Of a stretch of DNA of 64,000 bases, positions 25,436-37,566 are shown one piece after another. Below the pieces are notes generated by a model that made no database searches, was not told the DNA's origin, and was given only the letters and a program-made list of their open reading frames with translations. The DNA is from Thermosulfuriphilus ammonigenes (GTDB lineage Bacteria; Desulfobacterota; Thermodesulfobacteria; Thermodesulfobacteriales; ST65). A program made the translations under genes and the position numbers. Positions within the stretch are counted from its first letter, which is position 1. Each line of letters starts with the position of its first letter. The stretch covers positions 984,576-1,048,575 of the forward strand of contig NZ_CP048877.1 in the NCBI RefSeq assembly GCF_011207455.1, written 5' to 3'.

Positions 25436-26466
25436 GCCTGCTGTCTGATCTTATCTCGGCTCTTCTCCAAGAATTCCAGGAAGAAGGCCAGAAATACAGC
25501 CATAAAGAGCCCTGCTACTAAAGATAGGGCCAGAATTTTGGCCTTTTCTGGTTTTACCGGTTTTGGAGAGGCAAAAGGAGGCTGAATTATCTCTACTGGA
25601 GAAAGGAGGGCCAGTCTGGCCTTCCAGTCAGCAATTTGTGCCTCCAAACTAGTTATTTCCTCATCTAAAGAAGAAACTTCCTCTCGAAGAAGGAGAACCT
25701 CTTCATTGATGCTATTTAAGTATTGATTTAAGTTAGAGTAAAGAACGTTTTGTTGAATAATGTTTGCCTGAATAAGGAAATAGCTTTCTTCCGTTTGAAC
25801 AAAATTTCTACTAACTAAAAGTAAATCAGCAGCATTTTCTTCAATCTTGCTTATTTTTTCCCTGAGCCTTCGAGAACGATCTTCTGCATCTTTTAAAGCA
25901 TGGATTCTTCTCTCTTTCTCTTTAAGAGCCAGATTTCTTTTTCTTCTTAGAGTAGCTATTTTATTGGTGACTTTCTGTCGAGAAAACCCGAGTTTATTTA
26001 GCTGACCTTCCTCAGCATCAGAAGCAAAAGATTGAACTACCTTATTCAAAATTTTCTGCCCTAAAGAAGGATCAGAATGATACATAGTCAAAGTCACTAA
26101 AGTCCCTTTCCGAAGACTTTTAGCCTTTATTTCTGACATTTCTTTCCCTTTAAATTCTTTTAGCAAGAAACTTATGTAAGCCTTTTCATTTATCCAAGAC
26201 TGAAGATCCTCCACCGTCCAGTCAGAAATCGGATTTCCTTCATTGTCAAATCCAGTTATTCCTGGACGAATTTGCATAGATATCTTGTAAAGAGGTTTGG
26301 AGAGAAAGCAATAAAGTCCAGCCACTAACAAACACAAGGAGGTAAATCCTAAAATAAACCGCCTTCGACGCCACAAGACGGCAAAAATGTCAGCTAAGTC
26401 AATCTCCTCCTCATAAGGAGGGAGGGAAGATCCAGGATGATAAAGTGGCTTTTCTTTGTCCTCCAT
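25432..26466 (-). CDS. Wzz-type polysaccharide chain-length/coiled-coil membrane protein
   Basis: 344 residues with two membrane segments ('ILGFTSLCLLVAGLYCFL' near 38-55 and 'ILALSLVAGLFMAVFLAFF' near 310-330) flanking a long periplasmic coiled coil. This is the polysaccharide co-polymerase (Wzz) arrangement, and the 'EEIDLADIFAVLWRRR' lead-in is typical. It would set O-antigen or capsule chain length. The gene is clearly richer in A/T than its neighbours, which hints at different origin or weak codon constraint. No glycosyltransferase or Wzy gene is close by. Confidence 0.82.
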   Translation of the reverse strand: MEDKEKPLYHPGSSLPPYEEEIDLADIFAVLWRRRRFILGFTSLCLLVAGLYCFLSKPLYKISMQIRPGITGFDNEGNPISDWTVEDLQSWINEKAYISFLLKEFKGKEMSEIKAKSLRKGTLVTLTMYHSDPSLGQKILNKVVQSFASDAEEGQLNKLGFSRQKVTNKIATLRRKRNLALKEKERRIHALKDAEDRSRRLREKISKIEENAADLLLVSRNFVQTEESYFLIQANIIQQNVLYSNLNQYLNSINEEVLLLREEVSSLDEEITSLEAQIADWKARLALLSPVEIIQPPFASPKPVKPEKAKILALSLVAGLFMAVFLAFFLEFLEKSRDKIRQQA

Positions 26467-26578
26467 TTTTGGCTCCTTGACTTGATCGTTCTGGATCTAG
26501 CTCGTTAAAGATAGCATATCCTTCCTGGGCCTTGCCAGAAGGGAATGGATCAACTTGCAAGGTCTGGGTAGGAAAAGG

Positions 26579-27652
26579 TCAGATTCGTATATCTAAGAAG
26601 TATTTCTTACCCAGAATTTTTTTAAGAACCACGGCCAGCATCCCAGAGAAGGAAACCCGATCTCCCAGGGCAGCTACGGCTTCAGCCTCTCCCAGGCTGA
26701 CCACCAGCCCCTTGTAAGCAAACCGGGGCGGGGGAGGCTCCTGACCAGAGACTATTTGGGGAAGATATTCCCCCAGAAACTTTCCCTGCTGGACGGCGAT
26801 CTGTCCCAGCATGGGAAGACCTGTGCCTGCACAGTCTCCTAAAACAAAGACATCCTCCCGACCTTGGGCCCTAAGATACTCGTCCACCAGGGCCCGGCCC
26901 CGCTCATCAACCTCAAACCCCGAAGCCTCCAGCACCCTGCTGGCCCTCACCCCAGCAGCCCAGAGGAAAAGGTCACCTGGAATCTCTGTGCCGTCTTTGA
27001 GGACCAAACGCCCTTTATCGATGGCCTCAACCGGAACCCCGGTGTGAATCTTAACCCCCCGTTCTTCGAGAACCGAGCGGGCCTTCTTTCTAGCCTCAGG
27101 CGGCAGGCCAGAGAGAAGGTCCGGGGCCGCTTCAACGAGATGGATCTCCAGCCCCAGCTTGATCCCCAGGTCTGTAGCGATCTCCCCGGCATACTCGACC
27201 CCTACAAAACCGCCGCCACAGATAACCACCCTCTGCCCCTCCTGAAGGTAAAGGGCCCGGCGGGCCATGAAGGCATCCGGGAGTTCGCGGACAAAGCAGA
27301 CCCCCTTGGCCGGGAAACGGACATCCGGCTCCCACCCCAGACAGATCACCAGGGCCTTTCTCCAACCAACAAGTACCGACTCCCGTCCGTGGTCAAGGGC
27401 GACCACTCGTCGGCCGGAGAGATCTATCTCTCTGACTTCGGCCACCAGAACCTTTTTAAGGAGAGGCTTGAGCCAGATGATCCCCTCTTCCTCACAGATT
27501 GAGCCGGTAATCAACTCCGGAAGGAGGGCAGCCAGAGTCTGATAGGGACGGCGATTAACCAAAAGAAAATCTTCTCCTTTACGGGCCAGACGATAGGCCA
27601 GGGGAACCCCGGCATAACCTCCACCCAAAATGAGATAGTCCGTTTTAAGCAC
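26579..27652 (-). CDS. FAD-dependent NAD(P)H oxidoreductase, NDH-2-like
   Basis: 357 residues with two dinucleotide folds: FAD 'LGGGYAGVPLAYRLA' at the N terminus, NAD(P) 'VVICGGGFVGVEYAGEIA' in the middle, and the late 'DVFVLGDCAGTGLPMLGQIA' FAD contact. It resembles type II NADH dehydrogenases and sulfide:quinone oxidoreductase relatives. It lacks the usual C-terminal amphipathic extension of long NDH-2 and has no cysteine pair for sulfide oxidation. Physiological donor unknown. It overlaps the PfpI-like gene by 8 bases. Confidence 0.85.
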   Translation of the reverse strand: MLKTDYLILGGGYAGVPLAYRLARKGEDFLLVNRRPYQTLAALLPELITGSICEEEGIIWLKPLLKKVLVAEVREIDLSGRRVVALDHGRESVLVGWRKALVICLGWEPDVRFPAKGVCFVRELPDAFMARRALYLQEGQRVVICGGGFVGVEYAGEIATDLGIKLGLEIHLVEAAPDLLSGLPPEARKKARSVLEERGVKIHTGVPVEAIDKGRLVLKDGTEIPGDLFLWAAGVRASRVLEASGFEVDERGRALVDEYLRAQGREDVFVLGDCAGTGLPMLGQIAVQQGKFLGEYLPQIVSGQEPPPPRFAYKGLVVSLGEAEAVAALGDRVSFSGMLAVVLKKILGKKYFLDIRI

Positions 27653-28166
27653 AACCTCCCCTCCCCTCAGAAAGAATTCTGATGATCTCCTTCATAAAGA
27701 AAGGGATGTCCGAAGGCATCCGAGAGGTAATAAAGATATCATCTACCACCACAGGGCTGTCCTCATAAAGGGCTCCAGCCGCCTTAAGTTCGGAAGCCAC
27801 CGTCTTGTAGGCTGTGGCCCGACGCCCCTTGAGCAGGCCTGCAGATATAAGAACCTGCGGACCATGACAGATGGCGGCGATTGGTTTGCGGGCCGCGGCA
27901 AACTGACGCACCAATTCAAGGACAGCACCATTCTCTCTCAGGGCCGCCGGGGCTTTGCCTCCAGGGATAAGAAGAAGGCGATAGCCATCGGGTGAAACAT
28001 CATCCACCGAGAGATTGGCCGCTACCTTGTAGCCCCTTTTGCCGGTTATCTCTCCCCACTCCAGGGAAGCAATATCCACCTGATAGCCGGCCTCGGCCAG
28101 ACGGTACATAGGACAAAGAAGTTCACTGTCTTCAAAACCATTGGCCGCAAGGATCAGAACCCTCAT
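27645..28166 (-). CDS. DJ-1/PfpI family protein
   Basis: 173 residues. The nucleophilic elbow 'IAAICHGPQVLISAG' with the reactive Cys, the early 'LAANGFEDSELL' Glu and 'LLIPGGKAP' are all present. Members act as glyoxalase III, chaperones or redox stress proteins; the PfpI branch was first called an intracellular protease. Which applies here cannot be told. It is the first gene of a two-gene unit with the oxidoreductase and is divergent from pgi. Confidence 0.92.
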   Translation of the reverse strand: MRVLILAANGFEDSELLCPMYRLAEAGYQVDIASLEWGEITGKRGYKVAANLSVDDVSPDGYRLLLIPGGKAPAALRENGAVLELVRQFAAARKPIAAICHGPQVLISAGLLKGRRATAYKTVASELKAAGALYEDSPVVVDDIFITSRMPSDIPFFMKEIIRILSEGRGGCA

Positions 28167-28273
28167 CCTGGCCTCCTTAAGGTGTTTGTTAAATCAAGGA
28201 AAGAGAAACCAAAATCATTATCAAGCTAAAGCTCTCCCTCTGGCTGTCAAGAACAGCCAACAGAGAAAAAGTT

Positions 28274-28305
28274 TTGCATTACCGGGGGATATTAGCTTTA
28301 ATATC
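28274..28305 (+). promoter_or_regulatory. Candidate pgi promoter with overlapping palindrome
   Basis: TTGCAT (28274-28279), 17 bases, TTTAAT (28297-28302). A perfect inverted repeat GATATTA-gctt-TAATATC (28288-28305) covers the -10 box, as a repressor operator would. An additional GGCTGT/ACAGCC hairpin lies upstream, near 28240-28257. A strong AAGGAGG precedes the pgi ATG. Confidence 0.45.
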
Positions 28306-28371
28306 TGGGCTGATTTTCGTCTATCAGACGCTATTGTTCCGTGATGTCAGATCATCCAAGGAGGTCTTTGT

Positions 28372-30051
28372 ATGTTTGTTCGTCCCTCTAAGCTTAGCGA
28401 ATCAGAGAAATCCCTTATCCTCCACCGCCTCTGGGAAAAAGACGCCAGCCTATGGAGTGGTGACGAAGAGGTCCAGAAGGCCATCAGCAATCGCCTTGGC
28501 TGGCTGGATTTACCAGAGGCCATGGCCAAAAGCATCGATGAGATCCGCTCCTTTAGTGAGGAGGTCAAAGAAGAGTTCGAGGCCGTCTGCCTCCTGGGCA
28601 TGGGAGGCTCCAGTCTCTTTGCCCTCACCCTGAGTAAGATCTTTGGCCCCCAGCCCGGTTATCCCTACTTTTTCGTCCTGGATACTACAGATCCTGAAGA
28701 GGTGGCCAAGCTGGAAGACGATTTTGATCTCAAGAAAGTCCTCTTCCTGGTAGCCTCCAAATCCGGAACAACCATCGAGGTGGTCAGCCTCTTTAAGTAC
28801 TTCTGGGGCCGACTGGAGGGCCTTATGGATCAGCCGGGGGGAAACTTTGCGGCCATAACCGACCCCGGGACCCCTTTGGCCAAGACCGCCGAAGAAAGAA
28901 AATTCCGGCGCCTCTTTCTGGCTCCTCCTGATGTCGGAGGCCGTTTCTCGGCCCTCTCCTACTTTGGGTTAGTGCCCGCTGGCCTTATGGGGCTTGACCT
29001 TGAAAGACTCCTTAAGGCCGCCCAGGAGATGGCCACCGTCTGTGGCCCGGAGGTACCCTGGGAGTACAATCCGGCGGCCAAACTGGCCGAATATATCGGC
29101 GAAAACTTCATCCTCGAGCGGGACAAACTGACTATCCTGGCCGATCCTTTGATCCGCCCCTACGGGCTCTGGATAGAGCAACTGGTGGCTGAAAGCACCG
29201 GAAAGACGGGCATCGGGGTGGTGCCTATCGTCGGAGAAGCCCCCGGTTCCCCTACGGTTTACGGCCCAGATCGTTTTTTTGTCAACCTGGGCCTCGAAGG
29301 CCGGCGCGACATTTATGGCCGACTGCTCTCTGAGCTCAAACAAAATGAATTTCCGCTGGTCAACCACTGGTGGGAGGATCGCTATGAAATCGGGGCCGAG
29401 TGTTTCCGCTGGGAGATGGCCACGGCCCTGGTAGGCTACTTTATGGATATTAACCCTTTTGATGAACCCGATGTCATTCGGGCCAAACGCAAGACCGCCG
29501 AGATCCTTAAGCTCTTCAAAGAGACCGGGGACTTCGGAGTAGAATTTGGCCTCGATGATCGCACTGGCCACGCCTTCATCACCTCGCGCATCCTGGGAGA
29601 CACCCCCAGCCTCAAGCTGGCCATAAGAAAATTTTTCCTCTCCCTCTCCCCCTGGTCATATGTGGCCTTCCTGGCCTATCTTCCCTACGATGCCGAGTTA
29701 GAAGAGTTCTTTACCGACTTGCGAACCATGGTCCGGACAAGGCGACAGTGTTCAACCATGTTCGGCTTTGGCCCCCGGTATCTCCACTCCAGCGGGCAGC
29801 TGCATAAGGGAGGCCCCAAAACCGGCTCATTTTTTATTTTTACCCGCCGGGGGCGCAAGGAAGAGCAGATGGTTCCCGGTGAGGGCTATACCCTTTGGGA
29901 TCTCCAGTTTGCCCAGGCCTACGGCGACTTTCAGGCCCTCTCTGATCTGGAGCGGCAGGTCATTCACATCCATCTTGGCGAAGATTATCGTAAAGAATTA
30001 GAAGATTTCGCCGCCTTTCTCAAAGAAACCATTGAGCTGGCGGAATTTTAA
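28372..30051 (+). CDS. pgi: Glucose-6-phosphate isomerase
   Basis: 559 residues. The SIS-fold sugar phosphate site 'LLGMGGSSLFALTL', 'LVASKSGTTIEVVSLF' and the second lobe 'VVPIVGEAPGSP' fit the Pgi family. 'GPRYLHSSGQLHKGGP' is the conserved C-terminal catalytic segment. It converts glucose-6-P to fructose-6-P. In several delta-proteobacteria this domain is fused behind a transaldolase; here only the isomerase part is present, with a complete own start. A possible promoter with palindrome lies just upstream. ligA follows after 18 bases. Confidence 0.92.
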   Translation: MFVRPSKLSESEKSLILHRLWEKDASLWSGDEEVQKAISNRLGWLDLPEAMAKSIDEIRSFSEEVKEEFEAVCLLGMGGSSLFALTLSKIFGPQPGYPYFFVLDTTDPEEVAKLEDDFDLKKVLFLVASKSGTTIEVVSLFKYFWGRLEGLMDQPGGNFAAITDPGTPLAKTAEERKFRRLFLAPPDVGGRFSALSYFGLVPAGLMGLDLERLLKAAQEMATVCGPEVPWEYNPAAKLAEYIGENFILERDKLTILADPLIRPYGLWIEQLVAESTGKTGIGVVPIVGEAPGSPTVYGPDRFFVNLGLEGRRDIYGRLLSELKQNEFPLVNHWWEDRYEIGAECFRWEMATALVGYFMDINPFDEPDVIRAKRKTAEILKLFKETGDFGVEFGLDDRTGHAFITSRILGDTPSLKLAIRKFFLSLSPWSYVAFLAYLPYDAELEEFFTDLRTMVRTRRQCSTMFGFGPRYLHSSGQLHKGGPKTGSFFIFTRRGRKEEQMVPGEGYTLWDLQFAQAYGDFQALSDLERQVIHIHLGEDYRKELEDFAAFLKETIELAEF

Positions 30052-33125
<3,074 letters not shown>

Positions 33126-33185
33126 ATTCTCCTTAAGAGAAGACTGCTTCAGGTTTGGAAGGGATAACAGAAGAGAACTGGTCTT

Positions 33186-33776
33186 TCAATCTTTAGCCCC
33201 AAAGATGGCCTCCTCCAGGACTTCGCAGACCAGGTGAATCCAGAAAATATGGGCCTCCTGGATCCGGGGAGTCTCCTGAGAGGCCACGGCAATCACCAGT
33301 TCGGCCACCTCCCTTAGCCGACCGCCCCCCTGACCGGTAAGGGCGGCCGTTTTTAACCCCCTGGCCCGGGCCACCTTTAAGGCCTGGTAGACGTTCTCCG
33401 ACTCCCCGCTGGTACTGATCCCCAGGGCCACATCTCCCGGCTGACCGAGGGCCTCTAGCTGTCGAGCAAATACCTGGGAGAAATGGTAATCATTGGCCAC
33501 ACTGGTGATGATGGAGGTGTCTGTAGTCAGGGCCAGGGCCGGCAGGGCCGAACGCTCGAGGCGAAAGCGATTGACAAGCTCAGCGGCCATGTGCTGGGCA
33601 TCGGCGGCGCTTCCTCCGTTTCCAAAAATCAAGAGCCGGCCGCCTCGCCGAAAGGCCTCCTCACACCAGGCGCAGAAGGTCTCGGTAGCCAAAAGCCCCT
33701 CTTCCTTAAGCAGGGAGCTTTTGGCTGCCAGGCTGGCAGAAAGGGCCTCCTCTCCTCTTTCTTTAAGGGAGATCAT
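33186..33776 (-). CDS. gmhA: D-sedoheptulose-7-phosphate isomerase
   Basis: 196 residues of SIS fold: 'IFGNGGSAADAQHMAAELVNRF' is the near-invariant GmhA motif, and 'GISTSGESENVYQAL' the phosphate loop. It makes D-glycero-D-manno-heptose 7-phosphate for the LPS core, consistent with a Gram-negative envelope. It overlaps argD by 4 bases and is the last gene of the lysine/arginine operon on the minus strand. No gmhB or hldE gene is next to it. Confidence 0.94.
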   Translation of the reverse strand: MISLKERGEEALSASLAAKSSLLKEEGLLATETFCAWCEEAFRRGGRLLIFGNGGSAADAQHMAAELVNRFRLERSALPALALTTDTSIITSVANDYHFSQVFARQLEALGQPGDVALGISTSGESENVYQALKVARARGLKTAALTGQGGGRLREVAELVIAVASQETPRIQEAHIFWIHLVCEVLEEAIFGAKD

Positions 33777-34966
33777 GAGCCTCTCTCCCCAAGAACCTCT
33801 TTCACCGCGGCCACTACGGCATCAATCTCTCGGTAGGCCACGGTAAGGGGAGGCAGAAATCGTAAAACCTTTTCTCCCGCAGGCACAGTAAGTATCCGGC
33901 GCTCAAAGAGACGATCAGCCAACTCCTTGGCGGGAAAGGAGAGCTCCAGCCCCCAAATAAGACCGCGACCGCGGACATCAAGAACAAGTTCCGGAAAGTC
34001 TCTTCTTAGTCTCTCCAGGGCCTTGGCCAGCTGGGCTCCCTTGAGACGAACTTCATCCAGAAAATCCGGGCCAAGGAGGGTCTCCAGTACGGCCTTGGCC
34101 GCCGCACAGGCCACCGGATTACCTCCAAAGGTGGAGGCATGACTGCCGGGAACCAAGGCAGACATAACCCTCTCCCGACCAAGGAGAGCCCCGATGGGAA
34201 GGCCCCCTCCGAGGGCCTTAGCCAGGGTGAGGAGGTCAGGCTCTATCCCCAGCCCCTGATAGGCAAAAAGATGGCCGGTGCGCCCCAACCCCACCTGGAT
34301 CTCGTCGAAGATGAGAACCAGATCGTGCTCGTCACAAAGACGGCGGACCTCAAGCAGATAGTCAGCCGAAAGGGGTCTTACCCCTCCCTCACCCTGAATG
34401 GGCTCAAGGATTACAGCGCAGGTGGCCGGACCGATAGCCTCGGTCAAGGCCGAAATATCCTCAGGCGGGACATGCTTGACCCCCGGCACCAGGGGCTCAA
34501 AGCCCTCCCAGTATTTCCTCTGCCCGGTAAGAGAGAGGGCCCCCATTGTCCGGCCATGGAAGGAATGCCATAGGGCGATGATCTCATGGCGACCCGGGCC
34601 ATATTTCTGATAGCTGTAGCGCCGGGCACATTTAAAGGCGGCCTCTACCGCCTCGGCCCCGCTATTAACAAAGAAGACCCGGTCAGCAAAGGAATTCTCA
34701 CACAGAATTTGGGCCACTTCGGTCTGAGGGGCAGTCCAGTAAAGATTGGAGGTATGAAGGAGGCGCTGGGCCTGATCCTTGATGGCTTCAACCACCACTT
34801 CTGGACAGTGCCCTAAAGCGCAAACGGCAATCCCGGAGACAAAATCCAAATACTCCCGGCCCTCTTCGTCCCAGAGACGACTCCCTTGCCCCCGGACAAA
34901 GGCTACCGGAAAGCGCTGGTAAGTCCTGGCCACATAGATCTCCCCTCGGTCAACGATGATGCCCAC
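33773..34966 (-). CDS. argD: Acetylornithine aminotransferase family (ArgD)
   Basis: 397 residues from GTG at 34966, with AGGAGG upstream. A class III PLP aminotransferase: 'FVNSGAEAVEAAFKCAR', 'ALWHSFHGRTMGALSLTG', 'ILEPIQGEGGV', 'DEIQVGLGRTG' and PLP-lysine 'LTLAKALGGGLPIGALLG'. ArgD transaminates N-acetylornithine and in many bacteria also N-succinyl-LL-DAP. Its location directly after dapB makes the second activity plausible. dapD, dapE or dapL are not seen here. It overlaps gmhA by 4 bases. Confidence 0.94.
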   Translation of the reverse strand: MGIIVDRGEIYVARTYQRFPVAFVRGQGSRLWDEEGREYLDFVSGIAVCALGHCPEVVVEAIKDQAQRLLHTSNLYWTAPQTEVAQILCENSFADRVFFVNSGAEAVEAAFKCARRYSYQKYGPGRHEIIALWHSFHGRTMGALSLTGQRKYWEGFEPLVPGVKHVPPEDISALTEAIGPATCAVILEPIQGEGGVRPLSADYLLEVRRLCDEHDLVLIFDEIQVGLGRTGHLFAYQGLGIEPDLLTLAKALGGGLPIGALLGRERVMSALVPGSHASTFGGNPVACAAAKAVLETLLGPDFLDEVRLKGAQLAKALERLRRDFPELVLDVRGRGLIWGLELSFPAKELADRLFERRILTVPAGEKVLRFLPPLTVAYREIDAVVAAVKEVLGERGS

Positions 34967-34978
34967 CCAGGCCTCCTC

Positions 34979-35782
34979 TTACTTAAGCCCCAGGACATCA
35001 TGCATGTCATAGACCCCTTTGGGCTGGCCAACAACCCACTTGGCCGCCCGCACTGCCCCTCGCGCAAAGGTATCCCGGCTGGAGGCTCTATGGGTGAGTT
35101 CGATTCGTTCACCTATTCCGGCGAAAAACACCGTGTGCTCACCGACAATATCCCCTCCGCGGATAGTCTGAATGCCGATCTCTTCTTCAGGGCGCTCACC
35201 GATAAGCCCTTGCCGACAGAAGCGAAAACGAGAGTCATCCCAGCCTTTCACCTTGGCGATAACATTGGCCAGGGCGATGGCCGTACCACTAGGGGCGTCT
35301 TTCTTTAGCCGATGATGGGCCTCAACGATTTCAATATCAAAGCCCTCAGAGAGCACCTGGGCTGTCAACTCCACCAGTTTGTAAAGAAGGTTAATACCGG
35401 TGCTCATATTGTAGGCCTGAACTAGAGGAAAGGACTCTTGAGCCAGACGGTGAATCTCTTCTAATTCCTCCTTACTGAAACCTGTGGTCCCAATAACCAT
35501 GGCCTTGCCGTATTTGCTGTTTATACGGGCGTGATTAAGGGAGGCTTCATGAAAGGTAAAGTCGATGATCACCTCCCCAGCCTCGATGACCTTTTCTAGA
35601 GAATCCTCGACAACAATTCCCATTTTGGGGAGCCCCACTACCTCGCCTACATCTTTACCCACTGCAGGGGATTGAGGGTGTTCAAAGGCTCCCACCAGCT
35701 CGATTCCTTCGGTCTGAACGATATTGTGGATTATGCGGCCACCCATGCGACCGGCGGCCCCGGCAACGATAGCCTTAACCAT
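34979..35782 (-). CDS. dapB: 4-hydroxy-tetrahydrodipicolinate reductase
   Basis: 267 residues, family length. 'VAGAAGRMGGRIIHNI' binds NAD(P)H, 'GTTGFSKEEL' follows, and 'VEAHHRLKKDAPSGTAIALA' contains the catalytic His/Lys pair and substrate loop. It catalyses the second step of the DAP branch. A clear AGGAGGT precedes the ATG. It is separated from argD by 12 bases and from the upstream DUF4412 gene by 10 bases. Confidence 0.96.
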   Translation of the reverse strand: MVKAIVAGAAGRMGGRIIHNIVQTEGIELVGAFEHPQSPAVGKDVGEVVGLPKMGIVVEDSLEKVIEAGEVIIDFTFHEASLNHARINSKYGKAMVIGTTGFSKEELEEIHRLAQESFPLVQAYNMSTGINLLYKLVELTAQVLSEGFDIEIVEAHHRLKKDAPSGTAIALANVIAKVKGWDDSRFRFCRQGLIGERPEEEIGIQTIRGGDIVGEHTVFFAGIGERIELTHRASSRDTFARGAVRAAKWVVGQPKGVYDMHDVLGLK

Positions 35783-35792
35783 ACTTCACCTC

Positions 35793-36578
35793 CTAAAAGG
35801 GACTTGCCCCCGACTTTCCAACCTCCAGCCTCTTGAAGCCTTCAGGAACTTTAAAATAAGAGGAGGAAAGTCTCTTTTTCTCTGCCTTGATAAGGCGCAA
35901 AATCTCCTTACCTTGGGCCATATCAACCACCTTAACCGGAAAGCCAGAGATTCCCTCTCCCTTAAAAGGCCCTACCCTGGGCCTCCCCTTCTCATAGACA
36001 GCCATTTGTTGCCCCTCGGGGGTCATGGCCTTGATCATGGCCTCCAGCTTAGAGTAGTCGCAGGCCTGAGCGATATCTTTGGCCAGGGCCTCAGAGACCC
36101 AGAGTTCGGCTACCGGATGGCCATCTTCCAGCTGGAGAACCTTAAGGGCCTTATAACCAGCAATATGTTTTTTATCTCCGGTTGGCTTATAGGTGACCTT
36201 GGGCCCCAGAGAAGATGAATCCTGGGGCTTTTCCTCTTTTTTCCCGCCAAATAGCTTTCCTAAACCCTTAAACTTTTTCTCCAGGGTTTTCAGGCGGGAG
36301 AGTTGTTTTTGCATCTCCTCCATTTGCCTGCGGACTTCGGCGGCGGTGGACACGGTATATTCTCGCTCCTTGACCATGACGGTATAGATCCGCTGGCTGT
36401 CGGCATCCATAACGGTATAGACCTCTTTGTTGCCCATCCGGAACTTGGCCCCTTCACAGGCCCAGGTAAGCTCCTCACCGGAAGGAGACTGCTGAACAAT
36501 AAGCATGCCGGCTTCAGCAAAACTGCTTCCCAGTAAAAAGAGGCCGAACAAAAACCAAAAGACAATATTATTTCTCAT
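35793..36578 (-). CDS. Exported DUF4412-like protein
   Basis: 261 residues with an N-terminal signal peptide ('FWFLFGLFLLGSSFAEA', cleavage near 23). The mature part starts with repeats of short beta-strands ('GEELTWACEGAKFRM', 'YTVMDADSQRIYTVM') and has a lysine-rich linker near 85-120. The layout fits DUF4412, an outer-membrane or periplasmic beta-rich family of unknown role. It is inserted between dapA and dapB with short spacings, so it is transcribed with lysine genes. A link to peptidoglycan is only a guess. Confidence 0.75.
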   Translation of the reverse strand: MRNNIVFWFLFGLFLLGSSFAEAGMLIVQQSPSGEELTWACEGAKFRMGNKEVYTVMDADSQRIYTVMVKEREYTVSTAAEVRRQMEEMQKQLSRLKTLEKKFKGLGKLFGGKKEEKPQDSSSLGPKVTYKPTGDKKHIAGYKALKVLQLEDGHPVAELWVSEALAKDIAQACDYSKLEAMIKAMTPEGQQMAVYEKGRPRVGPFKGEGISGFPVKVVDMAQGKEILRLIKAEKKRLSSSYFKVPEGFKRLEVGKSGASPF

Positions 36579-36615
36579 TTACTCCCCCCTCAAAGTTCTC
36601 AAAGCTCTCAGCAGA

Positions 36616-37551
36616 TTAGATAAGCTTACAGGCAGACAAAATCTCCTTGAGCTTCTCCAGGTTGGCCTCACTCATAGGAGCCAAGGGCAGACGGACCTCA
36701 GGAGAGGGAATCTTGCCCATAAGGTGAAGGGCGGTTTTAGCCGGCACAGGATTGGTCTCAATAAATAGCCCGGTAAAAAGGGAAAAATACTTATAGTGGA
36801 GACGTCTGGCCTTATCCCAATCACCCTTGAGGCAGTAATTCATCATCTGGGCCATTTCCTTAGGAATAACGTTAGAGGCCACGGAGATCACTCCCCGGCC
36901 GCCAAGGGCCATGGTAGGAAAGGCCGTGGGATCGTCGCCCGAGAGGACGGTAAACCGGGGGCCACAGAGCTGGATGATCTTGGAGACCTGTTTCAGATCC
37001 CCCGAGGCCTCCTTAATTCCAACGATGTTTTTGATCTTGGCCAGTCGAGCTACAGTCTCTGGCAAAAGATTAACACTTGTCCGGCCGGGGACATTGTAAA
37101 CGATGATCGGAATCTTGATGGCCTCGGCCACTGTCTTGTAATGCTGGTAAAGGCCCTCCTGAGTGGGCTTGTTGTAGTAAGGGGTAACCATAAGCACGGC
37201 GTCGGCCCCCACAGATTCGGCGAATTTGGCCAGATCCAGAGACTCAGCCGTGTTGTTGGAGCCAGCCCCGGCAATCACCGGCACCCTGCCAGCCACTTGA
37301 TCAACACAGATTTCAATAACCTTTTTATGCTCATCGTGAGAGAGGGTGGCCGACTCACCGGTAGTACCCACAGGAACGATGCCGTGAGTGCCACTTTTGA
37401 TGTGCCATTCAATGAGTTGGCGGTAGGTTTCCTCGTCTACCTGCCCATCTTTAAAAGGAGTTACAATGGCCACAATGGCCCCTTCAAATACTTTGCTGCT
37501 TCCCTTCTTTTTGGCACACCCCTTTGCCTTGGACTTACATGCTCTGGCCAT
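36616..37551 (-). CDS. dapA: 4-hydroxy-tetrahydrodipicolinate synthase with N-terminal extension
   Basis: 311 residues. The core begins at about residue 21 ('VFEGAIVAIVTPFKDG'), then 'GTTGESATLS', 'MVTPYYNKPTQEGLY', catalytic Tyr 'IVYNVPGRTS' and Schiff-base Lys 'IVGIKEASGDL'. It makes HTPA from pyruvate and aspartate semialdehyde. Before the core come about 20 extra residues rich in Lys with two Cys ('ACKSKAKGCAKKKG'). AAGGAGG sits before this ATG, and Val21 is GTA, so the extension is very likely translated. dapF is 15 bases upstream. Confidence 0.95.
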   Translation of the reverse strand: MARACKSKAKGCAKKKGSSKVFEGAIVAIVTPFKDGQVDEETYRQLIEWHIKSGTHGIVPVGTTGESATLSHDEHKKVIEICVDQVAGRVPVIAGAGSNNTAESLDLAKFAESVGADAVLMVTPYYNKPTQEGLYQHYKTVAEAIKIPIIVYNVPGRTSVNLLPETVARLAKIKNIVGIKEASGDLKQVSKIIQLCGPRFTVLSGDDPTAFPTMALGGRGVISVASNVIPKEMAQMMNYCLKGDWDKARRLHYKYFSLFTGLFIETNPVPAKTALHLMGKIPSPEVRLPLAPMSEANLEKLKEILSACKLI

Positions 37552-37566
37552 ACCTTCCTCCTTCTT

